Source of the DNA: Phytopseudomonas straminea
GTDB taxonomy: Bacteria; Pseudomonadota; Gammaproteobacteria; Pseudomonadales; Pseudomonadaceae
DNA length: 64,000 nt
Reading direction: 5' to 3'
NCBI RefSeq assembly: GCF_900112645.1
Contig: NZ_FOMO01000009.1
Span: 109,700 to 173,699 of the forward strand
Shown: piece by piece, positions 17,957 through 26,635 of the stretch
Position numbering within the stretch: position 1 is the stretch's first letter
Layout of the letters: every line of letters begins with the position of its first letter
The notes under the pieces: generated by a model
What the model was told of the DNA's origin: nothing
The model's input: the letters and a program-made list of their open reading frames with translations, nothing else
Database searches by the model: none
Made by a program: the position numbers and the translations under genes

Positions 17957-19141
17957 ATGGCAACGGTAGACCGCTGGCTGCTGCCAGATGGGATCGAAGA
18001 AGTATTGCCCCCGGAAGCGGCGCGCATCGAAATCGCGCGTCGTCAGGTACTGGATCTGTTCCAGCGCTGGGGCTATGAATTCGTGGTCACTCCCCACATC
18101 GAGTACCTGGAGTCGCTGCTCACCGGCGCGGGCCAGGATCTGGATCTGCGTACCTTCAAGGTGACTGATCCTCTGTCTGGCCGGCAGATGGGTTTCCGTG
18201 CCGACATCACCCCGCAGGTCGCGCGCATCGATGCGCATACCCTGCGCCGTGAAGGGCCGAGCCGCCTGTGCTACGCCGGCAGCGTACTGCATGCGCAGCC
18301 GCGGGCGCTGACCACCTCGCGCAGCCCGATTCAGCTGGGCGCCGAACTTTACGGCGACGCCAGTCCGGCCAGCGATGTAGAAGTGATCAGCCTGCTGGTC
18401 GACACCTTGGAGCTGGCCGAAGTGCCGGACGTGCACATGGACCTGGGGCACGTCGGTATCTACCGCGGCCTGGTGCGTGCTGCTGAACTCTCTGGTGAGG
18501 CCGAGCAGCAGCTGTTCGATGCCCTGCAGCGCAAGGCCATGGACGAGATCGATGCGCTTACCGAGGCGCTGCCGGACTCGCTGCGTCGCATGCTGCGGGC
18601 CCTGGCCGAGCTGTGCGGAAGTCGCGAAGTGCTGGATCTGGCCCTGGCCTGTCTGGTCGATGCGCCGGATGACGTGCATGCCGCTCTCGACGAGCTGGTG
18701 GCCATCGCCGATGCGCTGGAGCTGCGCTATCCGGAGCTGCCGTTGTATTTCGATCTCGGTGAGCTGCGTGGTTATCACTACCACACTGGCGTGGTGTTCG
18801 CCGCGTTCGTACCGTCCGTGGGGCAGGCCATCGCCCAGGGCGGTCGTTACGACGACATCGGAGCCGACTTCGGTCGTGCCCGTCCGGCTACCGGCTTCTC
18901 CACCGACCTGAAGACGCTGGTGACGCTCGGCCGTATGCCGCTGGGCGAAGAGCCTGCAGGCATCTGGGCGCCGGACAGTCATGATGTTTATCTGTGGCAG
19001 GCGGTCCGCCGCTTGCGCGCCGATGGTGAGCGCGTGGTACAGGCGCTGCCGGGGCAGGAATTGAGCGAGGCGGTGCAGGCGCACTGTGATCGCCAACTGG
19101 TATTGCATGAGGGTCGCTGGCAGGTGCTGGCGCTGGACTGA
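17957..19141 (+). CDS. hisZ: ATP phosphoribosyltransferase regulatory subunit HisZ
   Basis: HisZ is a histidyl-tRNA synthetase paralogue without aminoacylation activity. It activates the short-form HisG in the first step of histidine synthesis. The 394-residue product shows class II synthetase-like motifs (FRADITPQVARIDAH, the GYHYHTGVVFAAF segment, and GGRYD) but lacks the C-terminal anticodon-binding domain of true HisS. The ATG at 17957, after GAGGG, gives MATVDRWLLPDGIEE, the standard N-terminus. purA follows after 79 bases, the arrangement usual in Pseudomonas. Confidence 0.95.
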   Translation: MATVDRWLLPDGIEEVLPPEAARIEIARRQVLDLFQRWGYEFVVTPHIEYLESLLTGAGQDLDLRTFKVTDPLSGRQMGFRADITPQVARIDAHTLRREGPSRLCYAGSVLHAQPRALTTSRSPIQLGAELYGDASPASDVEVISLLVDTLELAEVPDVHMDLGHVGIYRGLVRAAELSGEAEQQLFDALQRKAMDEIDALTEALPDSLRRMLRALAELCGSREVLDLALACLVDAPDDVHAALDELVAIADALELRYPELPLYFDLGELRGYHYHTGVVFAAFVPSVGQAIAQGGRYDDIGADFGRARPATGFSTDLKTLVTLGRMPLGEEPAGIWAPDSHDVYLWQAVRRLRADGERVVQALPGQELSEAVQAHCDRQLVLHEGRWQVLALD

Positions 19142-19220
19142 GCGGCCTGCTGGCTCGTCTATTCTGATTTATTTTCGCCGGCCGCGACCGGCTCAAGCTT
19201 GCGCGAAGAGGACAAGTATC

Positions 19221-20513
19221 ATGGGTAAGAATGTCGTCGTCCTGGGCACCCAGTGGGGTGATGAGGGCAAGGGCAAGATCGTCGATCTGCTGACCGAACA
19301 CGCCGCCGCCGTCGTGCGTTACCAGGGCGGTCACAATGCCGGCCACACGCTGGTGATCGACGGTGAGAAAACCGTACTGCACCTGATTCCGTCGGGCGTG
19401 CTGCGTGAAGGCGTGCAGTGCCTGATCGGCAATGGCGTGGTGGTCGCTCCCGACGCTCTTCTGCGTGAAATCACTAAGCTGGAAGAGAAGGGCGTACCGG
19501 TGCGTGAGCGCCTGCGCATCAGCCCGTCCTGCCCGCTGATTCTGTCCTACCACGTGGCCCTGGACCAGGCGCGCGAGAAGGCCCGTGGCGAGCTGAAGAT
19601 CGGTACCACCGGTCGCGGTATCGGCCCGGCCTACGAAGACAAGGTCGCCCGTCGCGGCCTGCGCATCGGTGACCTGTTCCACCGCGAGCGTTTCGCCGCC
19701 AAGCTCGGCGAGCTGCTGGATTACCACAACTTCCAGTTGGTGAATTACTACAAAGAGCCGGCCATCGACTTCCAGGAAACCCTGGATCAGTGCATGGAAT
19801 ACGCCGAGCAGCTCAAGCCGATGATGCTCGACGTCACTGCCGAGCTGCACAACCTGCGTCGCGCCGGCAAGGACATCATGTTCGAAGGCGCCCAGGGCTC
19901 GCTGCTGGACATCGACCACGGCACCTACCCGTACGTCACCAGCTCCAACACCACTGCCGGCGGTATCGCCACCGGTTCTGGCGTTGGCCCGATGTACATC
20001 GACTACATCCTCGGCATCACCAAGGCCTACACCACCCGTGTCGGTTCCGGCCCGTTCCCGACCGAGCTGTTCGATGATGTCGGCGCCTTCCTGGCCAAGC
20101 GTGGCCACGAGTTCGGTGCTACCACCGGTCGTGCCCGTCGTTGCGGCTGGTTCGACGCGGTGATCCTGCGTCGCGCCATCGACGTCAACAGCATTTCGGG
20201 CCTGTGCCTGACCAAGCTGGACGTGCTCGACGGCCTGGAAACCATCCGTATCTGCGTGGGCTATAAGAACGAGAACGGCGCTGTCATCGACGCCCCGACC
20301 GATGCCGACAGCTACATTGGCCTGGAGCCGGTGTACGAGGAGATGCCGGGCTGGAGCGAGTCGACCCTGGGTGCCAAGACCCTGGAAGAACTGCCGGCCA
20401 ACGCCCGTGCCTACATCTCGCGCCTGGAAGAGCTGGTCGGTGCGCCGATCGACATCATCTCCACCGGCCCGGATCGCAACGAGACCATCGTGCTGCGCCA
20501 TCCTTTCGCCTGA
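19221..20513 (+). CDS. purA: Adenylosuccinate synthetase
   Basis: PurA makes adenylosuccinate from IMP, aspartate and GTP, the first committed step to AMP. The 430 residues begin MGKNVVVLGTQWGDEGKGKI, containing the P-loop-like GDEGKGK with its catalytic aspartate, followed by the GGHNAGHT motif with the catalytic histidine. The C-terminal region carries ISTGPDRNETI. The frame is open upstream, but AGAGGAC 8 bases before the ATG at 19221 fixes the start. A strong terminator follows. Confidence 0.98.
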   Translation: MGKNVVVLGTQWGDEGKGKIVDLLTEHAAAVVRYQGGHNAGHTLVIDGEKTVLHLIPSGVLREGVQCLIGNGVVVAPDALLREITKLEEKGVPVRERLRISPSCPLILSYHVALDQAREKARGELKIGTTGRGIGPAYEDKVARRGLRIGDLFHRERFAAKLGELLDYHNFQLVNYYKEPAIDFQETLDQCMEYAEQLKPMMLDVTAELHNLRRAGKDIMFEGAQGSLLDIDHGTYPYVTSSNTTAGGIATGSGVGPMYIDYILGITKAYTTRVGSGPFPTELFDDVGAFLAKRGHEFGATTGRARRCGWFDAVILRRAIDVNSISGLCLTKLDVLDGLETIRICVGYKNENGAVIDAPTDADSYIGLEPVYEEMPGWSESTLGAKTLEELPANARAYISRLEELVGAPIDIISTGPDRNETIVLRHPFA

Positions 20514-20552
20514 GTGGTAACGGCTGCTGTGGCAGCCGCAGGTCGGTAAACG

Positions 20553-20584
20553 AAACGGGTCGCCCTTGGGCGGCCCGTTTTCGT
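20553..20584 (+). terminator. Rho-independent terminator after purA
   Basis: A 13-bp stem pairs 20553-20565 with 20568-20580 (one G-T pair), with a very tight loop, followed by TTTTCG. A smaller perfect hairpin (CGGCTGC/GCAGCCG, 20521-20538) precedes it. Confidence 0.8.
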
Positions 20585-20702
20585 TTGACGAGGCGCGAGG
20601 TCTGGGTGCAATCTGGCGATGTGCCGCTATTCGGCACGCGCCTTGCTTTGACTTGCTCCTACCCTGAAGTTGCCGCTCCTCTGGCGGTCGGAGGATTTGC
20701 CC

Positions 20703-22637
20703 GTGATCGCTGTCTTTTCGCTGCTGCGTAGTCGCCTGTTACTGCCCGTGTTCATCGCGCTGGGCGTGGCGCTGTTCGTTCAGGTGGTGCTGGTGCTGGC
20801 ACTGACGCGCAGCACCGTGGATGGTCTGGTGACCGATCTTGAGCGCCAGCTGGGCAGCGATTCCCAGCGTCTGGCGAGCGAGTTGGAGCAGGCCAACAAG
20901 GACGTGTCGGCTAGCCTGGGCGGGCTTTCGGTGCGTACCCGTGAGAGTCTGTCGGCCGGGCTGTCGAGTCGCCTCAGTGATGAACGTGTGCAGATTCGTG
21001 CCAGTCTCGAGCGCAGTCTGCGCGATTCCGCCAATGATCTGGCGCAGCTGCTCGCTGCCGTGGCGCCGCGTGCCATGTGGGATTCCGATATCCCTGCGCT
21101 GTCGGAATTCGCCCGCCGTGCGCAGCGTAACCCCAACGTGCTGTTCGTAATCTACGACGATGCCGAGGGTAACCATCTGACCCGTTACCTCAACCGTCAG
21201 AACGAGCAGATTCAGCACATGCTCGATACCGGGGCGGGTGAGCGTGCGCTGGACAAGGTAATCAATGCAGCCAAGACCGACCCGGGCGTGTATTTCGTCG
21301 AAGCCAGCATCAGCCCCAATGATGTGGAAATCGGCAAGGTGCTGATGGGGGTTTCCACGTCCGCCATCGAGGCCGAGCTGCAGGCGGTCGACAAGCGTTT
21401 CGAGGCCTTGCTTGCTAGCGGTGGTCAGCTGGTGGCCGATAGTCTGGCCGGCGCCTCAACGGATAGCGCCAAGGCGCTTTCGGAGCGGCTGGCCTCGGCG
21501 CAGCAGGCGGCCCAGGGCATGGCGACCAATACCGGTGCAGCGGTCGACGCGGCCGCCTCCAACCTGCGCTGGCGCATCGGCATGGGCCTGGCGGTGGTTG
21601 GCTTCGGCGTATTGCTGGCGCTGGCGATCGTGCTGGGGCGTCGCGTGGTGGTGCGCCTGCGCACCTTGATCGCGGCGCTCGACGACTTGGCCGCTGGCGA
21701 GGGCGATCTGACCCGGCGAATCGAAATCGACAGTCGTGACGAGGTGGGTGAAATGGCCTCTGCCGTTAACCGTTTCGTCGCCAAACTGCAGCCCATCGTG
21801 CGTGAGGCCGGTGACGTGGCGGTGCGCACCGGACAGGAAATTACCGCGCTGAGCGCTCGCAGCGTTGCCGCGGAGCAGGCTGCCGAACGCCAGCGTGACG
21901 AAGTGGCAGCCAGCCTGCAGGCGCTGGCAGTAATGGCTGACGAGGCTCAGGCCGAAAGTCGGGCCATGCAGGAGGCTTTGCAGCGGGTCGAGGCGATTCG
22001 CCAGTCGACCCAGGAAAACACCGCCATCGCCAACCGGGTCGGCGGCTCCATCGAAGAGCTGGTGCAGCGGGTCGACGCCGGTTCGGCGGTCATCGAGCGT
22101 CTGGCCAAGCAGAGTGAGCAGATCGAGGTGGTGCTCACGGTGATTCGCTCGATCGCCGAGCAGACCAACCTGCTGGCCCTCAACGCGGCCATCGAGGCGG
22201 CGCGGGCCGGCGAGAGCGGCCGTGGCTTTGCCGTGGTGGCCGATGAGGTGCGTGCTCTGGCCAGCAAGACCCAGCAATCGACCGGCGATATCCAGTCGCA
22301 TATCGTCGCCCTGCAGCAGGGCGCCCGTGAAGCGGTCGGGGCAATCGGTCAGGCTGGGCAGCAGGCGGACCAAGGCTTGGCGGCGCTTCGTGAAAGCGCG
22401 CGTATCCAGCAGGCGGTACAGCGCTCGGTTGAGGACGTACACGGCGCCATCAATGCCGCCACTCAGGCTGCAGCGCATCAGGCCGAAGGGGCCGATGCGG
22501 TGCGCGGTCGTGTCGAGGTAATCCACGCCGAGGCCCAGCGTGCGGCCGAGGCGGTGGCGGCGACGGCCAATAGCGGTCGTGTACTCGATGGCCTGGCGGG
22601 GCAGCTCAAGGACAGCCTGGGTCAGTTCAAGGTGTGA
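20703..22637 (+). CDS. Methyl-accepting chemotaxis protein
   Basis: A transmembrane chemoreceptor of 644 residues. It has an N-terminal membrane helix (about 10-32), a periplasmic region of about 255 residues, a second helix (about 293-312), a HAMP domain (about 313-366) and a cytoplasmic signalling domain. The hairpin tip is IAEQTNLLALNAAIEAARAG, near residue 480. The periplasmic region is helical and alanine/serine-rich and shows no Cache or PAS signature I can recognise, so the ligand is unknown. No CheR/CheB pentapeptide is seen at the C-terminus. The start is the GTG at 20703, with GGAGG 8 bases upstream; an upstream in-frame start lacks a ribosome site. Confidence 0.92.
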   Translation: MIAVFSLLRSRLLLPVFIALGVALFVQVVLVLALTRSTVDGLVTDLERQLGSDSQRLASELEQANKDVSASLGGLSVRTRESLSAGLSSRLSDERVQIRASLERSLRDSANDLAQLLAAVAPRAMWDSDIPALSEFARRAQRNPNVLFVIYDDAEGNHLTRYLNRQNEQIQHMLDTGAGERALDKVINAAKTDPGVYFVEASISPNDVEIGKVLMGVSTSAIEAELQAVDKRFEALLASGGQLVADSLAGASTDSAKALSERLASAQQAAQGMATNTGAAVDAAASNLRWRIGMGLAVVGFGVLLALAIVLGRRVVVRLRTLIAALDDLAAGEGDLTRRIEIDSRDEVGEMASAVNRFVAKLQPIVREAGDVAVRTGQEITALSARSVAAEQAAERQRDEVAASLQALAVMADEAQAESRAMQEALQRVEAIRQSTQENTAIANRVGGSIEELVQRVDAGSAVIERLAKQSEQIEVVLTVIRSIAEQTNLLALNAAIEAARAGESGRGFAVVADEVRALASKTQQSTGDIQSHIVALQQGAREAVGAIGQAGQQADQGLAALRESARIQQAVQRSVEDVHGAINAATQAAAHQAEGADAVRGRVEVIHAEAQRAAEAVAATANSGRVLDGLAGQLKDSLGQFKV

Positions 22638-22696
22638 GGAGGGCAGCGCGGGCCTGGTGATTGCCAGGCCTTGCGGGTCACTTTTGCTCAGGCAAT

Positions 22697-22725
22697 AAAA
22701 AACCGAGCCATTGGCTCGGTTTTTT
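22697..22725. terminator. Bidirectional terminator between chemoreceptor and tRNA-Leu
   Basis: AAAAAACCGAGCCA at 22697-22710 pairs with TGGCTCGGTTTTTT at 22712-22725. T-runs occur on both strands, so it can end both the chemoreceptor transcript (plus) and the tRNA-Leu transcript (minus). Confidence 0.85.
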
Positions 22726-22731
22726 GAATTT

Positions 22732-22818
22732 TGGTGCCCAGGAGAAGACTCGAACTTCCACGATCTTGCGATCACTGATACCTGAAACCAGCGCGTCTAC
22801 CAATTCCGCCACCTGGGC
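22732..22818 (-). tRNA. tRNA-Leu (anticodon CAG), copy 2
   Basis: An 87-base gene with encoded CCA, read on the minus strand. The acceptor ends GCCCAGG and CCTGGGC pair, and the D-arm has GGCGGAATTGGTAGAC. The anticodon arm CTGGT-TTCAGGT-ATCAG gives CAG, a long class II variable arm is present, and GTTCGAGTC forms the T-arm. It is identical to the copy 83 bases upstream at 22902-22988. Confidence 0.95.
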
Positions 22819-22901
22819 ACTGCAGTAATGTTCACCGTTGCCGGTACGGATCATTACATCCGTTATTTGCAAAGCAGGTTATCAAGCTGCTTCACGAAAT
22901 T

Positions 22902-22988
22902 TGGTGCCCAGGAGAAGACTCGAACTTCCACGATCTTGCGATCACTGATACCTGAAACCAGCGCGTCTACCAATTCCGCCACCTGGGC
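22902..22988 (-). tRNA. tRNA-Leu (anticodon CAG), copy 1
   Basis: Identical in all 87 bases to the gene at 22732-22818, with the CCA end encoded. It is promoter-proximal in the two-gene minus-strand unit. The same pair of tRNA-Leu genes lies between purA and rnr in P. aeruginosa as I recall. Confidence 0.95.
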
Positions 22989-23051
22989 ACTGAAACTGAT
23001 GATTGCTCATCTGCTTCGTGTTACAACGTCTGCTCGACGCTGTGGGCGCGA

Positions 23052-23080
23052 ACTATACGGTCGCGCTTTTACCTTGTAAA
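23052..23080 (-). promoter_or_regulatory. Sigma-70 promoter for the tRNA-Leu pair
   Basis: On the minus strand, TTTACA (complement of 23075-23080) is followed after exactly 17 bases by TATAGT (complement of 23052-23057). A GC-rich discriminator (TCGCGCCC) follows, as is typical of stringently controlled stable-RNA promoters. It lies about 60 bases upstream of the first tRNA. Confidence 0.7.
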
Positions 23081-23190
23081 CCCCTGACGTCGAAAAATTA
23101 TTTGTGCTGAGAGCTGACCCGGAGGGCGCTTTCGCGCTTCAATAGATACATGGCAAAAAACGACTCTATAGATAAGGTGAACAGTTTCTA

Positions 23191-25686
23191 ATGGCCGATT
23201 GGCAATCCCTCGATCCCGAGGCCGCCCGAGAAGCGGAAAAGTATGACAACCCCATTCCCAGCCGCGAGCTGATTCTTCAGCAACTGGCTGATCGCGGCTC
23301 GCCCGCCAGTCGTGAGGAGCTGCTCGAAGAGTTCGGGCTGACCACCGACGAGCAGATAGAAGCCCTGCGCCGCCGACTGCGCGCCATGGAGCGCGACGGT
23401 CAACTGATCTACACCCGCCGCGGCACCTATGCGCCGGTGGACAAGCTGGACCTGATCCTTGGTCGCGTCAGTGGCCACCGCGACGGCTTCGGCTTTCTGG
23501 TGCCCGATGACGGCAGCGATGACCTGTTCCTGAGCCCCGCGCAGATGCGTCTGGTATTCGATGGCGACCGCGCACTGGCGCGGGTTTCGGGCCTCGACCG
23601 TCGAGGTCGCCGCGAAGGCGCTATCGTCGAAGTGATTTCCCGTGGCCATCAGACCATTGTCGGTCGTTATTACGAAGAGAGCGGTATCGGCTTCGTGATT
23701 CCCGACAATCCGAAGATCCAGCAGGAAGTGCTGGTCACTGCCGGCCGTAACGGCGGCGCCAAGCAGGGCCAGTTCGTCGAAGTGACGATCACCCACTGGC
23801 CGACCCCGCGCTTCCAGCCCCAGGGCGACGTGACCGAAGTGGTCGGTAACTACATGGCACCGGGCATGGAAATCGACGTGGCCCTGCGCAGCTACGACAT
23901 TCCTCATGTCTGGCCAGAGGCGGTGCTCAAGGAAGCCCGCAAGCTCAAGCCCGAGGTCGAGGAGAAGGACAAGGAAAACCGCGTCGACATGCGGCATATC
24001 CCGTTCGTCACCATCGACGGCGAGGATGCCCGCGATTTCGACGATGCGGTGTACTGCGAGAAGAGCGGCAGCAACTGGCGCCTGTTCTCCGGCGGCTGGA
24101 AGCTTTACGTGGCCATCGCCGACGTTTCCCATTACGTGAAGGTCGGCTCGGCGCTGGACGCCGAGGCCCAGGTACGCGGCAACTCGGTGTACTTCCCGGA
24201 GCGGGTCATTCCGATGCTGCCGGAAGAGCTGTCCAACGGCCTGTGCTCGCTGAACCCCAAGGTCGATCGCCTGGCCATGGTCTGCGAGATCTCGATCTCC
24301 AAGACCGGCAAGATGACCGACTACAAGTTCTATGAGGCGGTGATCCACTCCCATGCGCGCCTGACCTACAACAAGGTCAGTGCCATGCTCGAGCAGCCCA
24401 AGAGCAGCGAAGGCAAGGCCCTGCGCAGCGAGTACAAGGACGTGCTGCCGCACCTCAAGCAACTGTATTCGCTCTATCAGGTGCTGCTCACCGCTCGCCA
24501 CGAGCGCGGCGCCATCGACTTCGAAACCCAGGAGACCCGCATCATCTTCGGCTCGGGCCGCAAGATCGCGGAGATCCGCCCGACCCAGCGCAACGATGCC
24601 CACAAGCTGATCGAGGAATGCATGCTGGCCGCCAACGTGGCCACCGCCGCGTTCATGCAGAAGCACGGCATTCCGGCGCTGTACCGCGTGCACGATGGTC
24701 CGCCACCGGAGCGCCTGGAAAAGCTCAAGGCGTTTCTCGGCGAGCTGGGGCTTTCCCTGCACCGTGGCAAGTCCAAGGACGGTCCGTCGCCCAAGGACTA
24801 CCAGGCACTGCTGGAAAGCATCCGCGGTCGCGAGGATTACCACCTGATCCAGACGGTGATGCTGCGCTCGCTCAGCCAGGCGGTATACAGCGCTGACAAT
24901 CAGGGGCACTTCGGCCTCAATTACGACGCCTACGCGCACTTCACCTCGCCGATTCGCCGCTACCCGGATCTGCTGATCCATCGCGCGATCCGCAGCGTGA
25001 TCCGCTCCAAGCAGGACACCCCGCACGTCGAGCGTGCCGGTGCCGTTAGCATGCCCAAGGCGCGCATCTATCCGTACGACGAACCAATGCTCGAGCAGCT
25101 CGGTGAGCAGTGCTCGATGTCCGAGCGACGTGCCGATGAAGCCACTCGTGACGTGGTCAACTGGCTCAAGTGCGAGTTCATGAAGGATCGCGTCGGTGAA
25201 ACCTTCCCGGGCGTGATCACTGCCGTGACCGGTTTCGGCCTGTTCGTCGAGCTCAAGGACATCTACGTCGAAGGCCTGGTGCACGTCACCGCGTTGCCTG
25301 GCGATTACTACCACTTCGATCCCGTGCATCACCGTCTGGCGGGTGAGCGCAGTGGCCGCAGCTTCCGCCTTGGCGATAGCGTGTCGGTGAAGGTCATGCG
25401 TGTCGATCTGGATGAGCGCAAGATCGATTTCGAGATGGCCGAAGGTACAGAGCAGGCGCCGGCGGCGCGCGGCAAGCGTCGTGAGTCTGGCGGCGATAGC
25501 CGCAGTGGCCGCGGGGCGCGCAACACGCCTGCTGGTAATACCGACGTCCAGAAAAGCCGTGATGTTAAGAAGGCGCTGCTCGCCGAGTCCAAGACTTCCG
25601 GCAAGAAAGGCGGCAAGCCGACGGACAAGGGTGGCAAGCCGAGTCGCCATCGCAAGGGCCCGTCGAAAGGCAAGGCCAAGTCATGA
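23191..25686 (+). CDS. rnr: Ribonuclease R
   Basis: RNase R is a processive 3'-5' exoribonuclease of the RNB family that degrades structured RNA. The 831 residues comprise an N-terminal winged-helix region (about 20-90), two OB/cold-shock domains (about 90-245), the RNB catalytic domain with D276, D282, D284 and D285 in DGEDARDFDD, an S1 domain (about 668-755) and a lysine/glycine-rich tail. An AAGGTGA ribosome site precedes the ATG. The stop overlaps the rlmB start by ATGA, so the two are co-translated. Confidence 0.97.
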   Translation: MADWQSLDPEAAREAEKYDNPIPSRELILQQLADRGSPASREELLEEFGLTTDEQIEALRRRLRAMERDGQLIYTRRGTYAPVDKLDLILGRVSGHRDGFGFLVPDDGSDDLFLSPAQMRLVFDGDRALARVSGLDRRGRREGAIVEVISRGHQTIVGRYYEESGIGFVIPDNPKIQQEVLVTAGRNGGAKQGQFVEVTITHWPTPRFQPQGDVTEVVGNYMAPGMEIDVALRSYDIPHVWPEAVLKEARKLKPEVEEKDKENRVDMRHIPFVTIDGEDARDFDDAVYCEKSGSNWRLFSGGWKLYVAIADVSHYVKVGSALDAEAQVRGNSVYFPERVIPMLPEELSNGLCSLNPKVDRLAMVCEISISKTGKMTDYKFYEAVIHSHARLTYNKVSAMLEQPKSSEGKALRSEYKDVLPHLKQLYSLYQVLLTARHERGAIDFETQETRIIFGSGRKIAEIRPTQRNDAHKLIEECMLAANVATAAFMQKHGIPALYRVHDGPPPERLEKLKAFLGELGLSLHRGKSKDGPSPKDYQALLESIRGREDYHLIQTVMLRSLSQAVYSADNQGHFGLNYDAYAHFTSPIRRYPDLLIHRAIRSVIRSKQDTPHVERAGAVSMPKARIYPYDEPMLEQLGEQCSMSERRADEATRDVVNWLKCEFMKDRVGETFPGVITAVTGFGLFVELKDIYVEGLVHVTALPGDYYHFDPVHHRLAGERSGRSFRLGDSVSVKVMRVDLDERKIDFEMAEGTEQAPAARGKRRESGGDSRSGRGARNTPAGNTDVQKSRDVKKALLAESKTSGKKGGKPTDKGGKPSRHRKGPSKGKAKS

Positions 25687-26432
25687 GTCAGCTGGAAAAG
25701 ATCTACGGCGTGCATGCCGTCGAGGCGCTGCTGCGTCATCACCCCAAGCGTGTGAAGCAGATCTGGCTGGCTGATGGTCGCAGTGATCCGCGCGTGCAGC
25801 CGCTGCTCGAGCTGGCCGGTCAGGCGCGTGTAGCTGTCGGCCAGTGCGAGCGCCGTGAGATGGACGCCTGGGTCGAAGGCGTGCACCAGGGTGTGGTCGC
25901 GGAAGTCAGCCCAAGTCAGGTATGGGGCGAGGCGATGCTCGAGGAGTTGCTCGACCGTTGTGAAGGCCCACCGCTGCTGCTGGTACTCGACGGGGTGACC
26001 GATCCGCACAACCTCGGCGCCTGCCTGCGCACCGCCGATGCGGCGGGTGCGCTGGCGGTGATCGTGCCGAAGGACAAATCGGCCACGCTCACGCCGGTGG
26101 TGCGCAAGGTCGCCTGTGGGGCCGCCGAGGTGATCCCGCTGGTCGCCGTGACCAACCTGGCGCGCAGCCTGGAAAAGCTCCAGCAGCGCGGCTTGTGGGT
26201 CGTCGGTACGGCTGGTGAAGCCGAGCAGGAGTTGTTCCAGCAGGACCTGACTGGCCCGACAGTGCTGATCATGGGCGCTGAAGGCAAAGGCATGCGCCGC
26301 CTGACCCGCGAGCACTGCGATTACCTGGTCAAGCTGCCCATGGCTGGCAGCGTCAGCAGTCTCAACGTGTCGGTCGCCACCGGCATCTGCCTGTTCGAGG
26401 CGCTGCGTCAGCGTCGCGCGCTCAAAGCCTGA
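25683..26432 (+). CDS. rlmB: 23S rRNA (guanosine(2251)-2'-O)-methyltransferase RlmB
   Basis: A SPOUT-family methyltransferase of 249 residues that methylates G2251 in the 23S rRNA P-loop. The N-terminal substrate-binding domain (about 1-80) begins LEKIYGVHAVEALL. The knotted SAM-binding domain carries LVLDGVTDPHNLGACLRTADAAG, read as two adjacent motifs, then IMGAEGKGMRRL and the C-terminal SVSSLNVSVATGI loop. It overlaps rnr by 4 bases. A perfect hairpin follows the stop. Confidence 0.96.
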   Translation: MSQLEKIYGVHAVEALLRHHPKRVKQIWLADGRSDPRVQPLLELAGQARVAVGQCERREMDAWVEGVHQGVVAEVSPSQVWGEAMLEELLDRCEGPPLLLVLDGVTDPHNLGACLRTADAAGALAVIVPKDKSATLTPVVRKVACGAAEVIPLVAVTNLARSLEKLQQRGLWVVGTAGEAEQELFQQDLTGPTVLIMGAEGKGMRRLTREHCDYLVKLPMAGSVSSLNVSVATGICLFEALRQRRALKA

Positions 26433-26433
26433 A

Positions 26434-26462
26434 CCAATCGCCGGTACAGCGCCGGCGATTGG
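26434..26462 (+). terminator. Hairpin after rlmB
   Basis: A perfect 11-bp stem: CCAATCGCCGG at 26434-26444 with CCGGCGATTGG at 26452-26462. The tail CTGTTCAAAA is poor in T on the plus strand, so termination may be partial. Confidence 0.5.
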
Positions 26463-26487
26463 CTGTTCAAAAAATCGCCAAATCGCC

Positions 26488-26516
26488 TTGCGTGCGCCTG
26501 GGGGCTTCTCTAGAAT
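26488..26516 (+). promoter_or_regulatory. Sigma-70 promoter of the rpsF operon
   Basis: TTGCGT at 26488-26493 and TAGAAT at 26511-26516 are separated by the ideal 17 bases. Transcription would start near 26523, giving a leader of about 110 bases before rpsF. Confidence 0.65.
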
Positions 26517-26590
26517 GTCGCCCCTTGCCGTCATGGCAGGTGTTTGCGCGCCTCTCCGTTTCAGCAAGTCAACAGTGTCATTCACTCCTT

Positions 26591-26614
26591 GCCTGACCGC
26601 ATTTCGCGGCAGGC
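26591..26614 (+). promoter_or_regulatory. Candidate S6:S18 autoregulatory hairpin in the rpsF leader
   Basis: GCCTG at 26591-26595 pairs with CAGGC at 26610-26614. After one unpaired A, CCGC at 26597-26600 pairs with GCGG at 26606-26609. It lies 21 bases upstream of rpsF. Ribosomal proteins S6 and S18 are known to bind a CCG-containing stem-bulge element in rpsF leaders of many bacteria; whether this hairpin is that element is inference. Confidence 0.4.
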
Positions 26615-26635
26615 TACAACCCGTAAGGAGCATTC

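Noticed and set aside
23188..25650. An 820-codon open frame on the minus strand
   Set aside because: It mirrors rnr in the antisense direction. The RNase R reading has catalytic residues, a ribosome site and coupling with rlmB.
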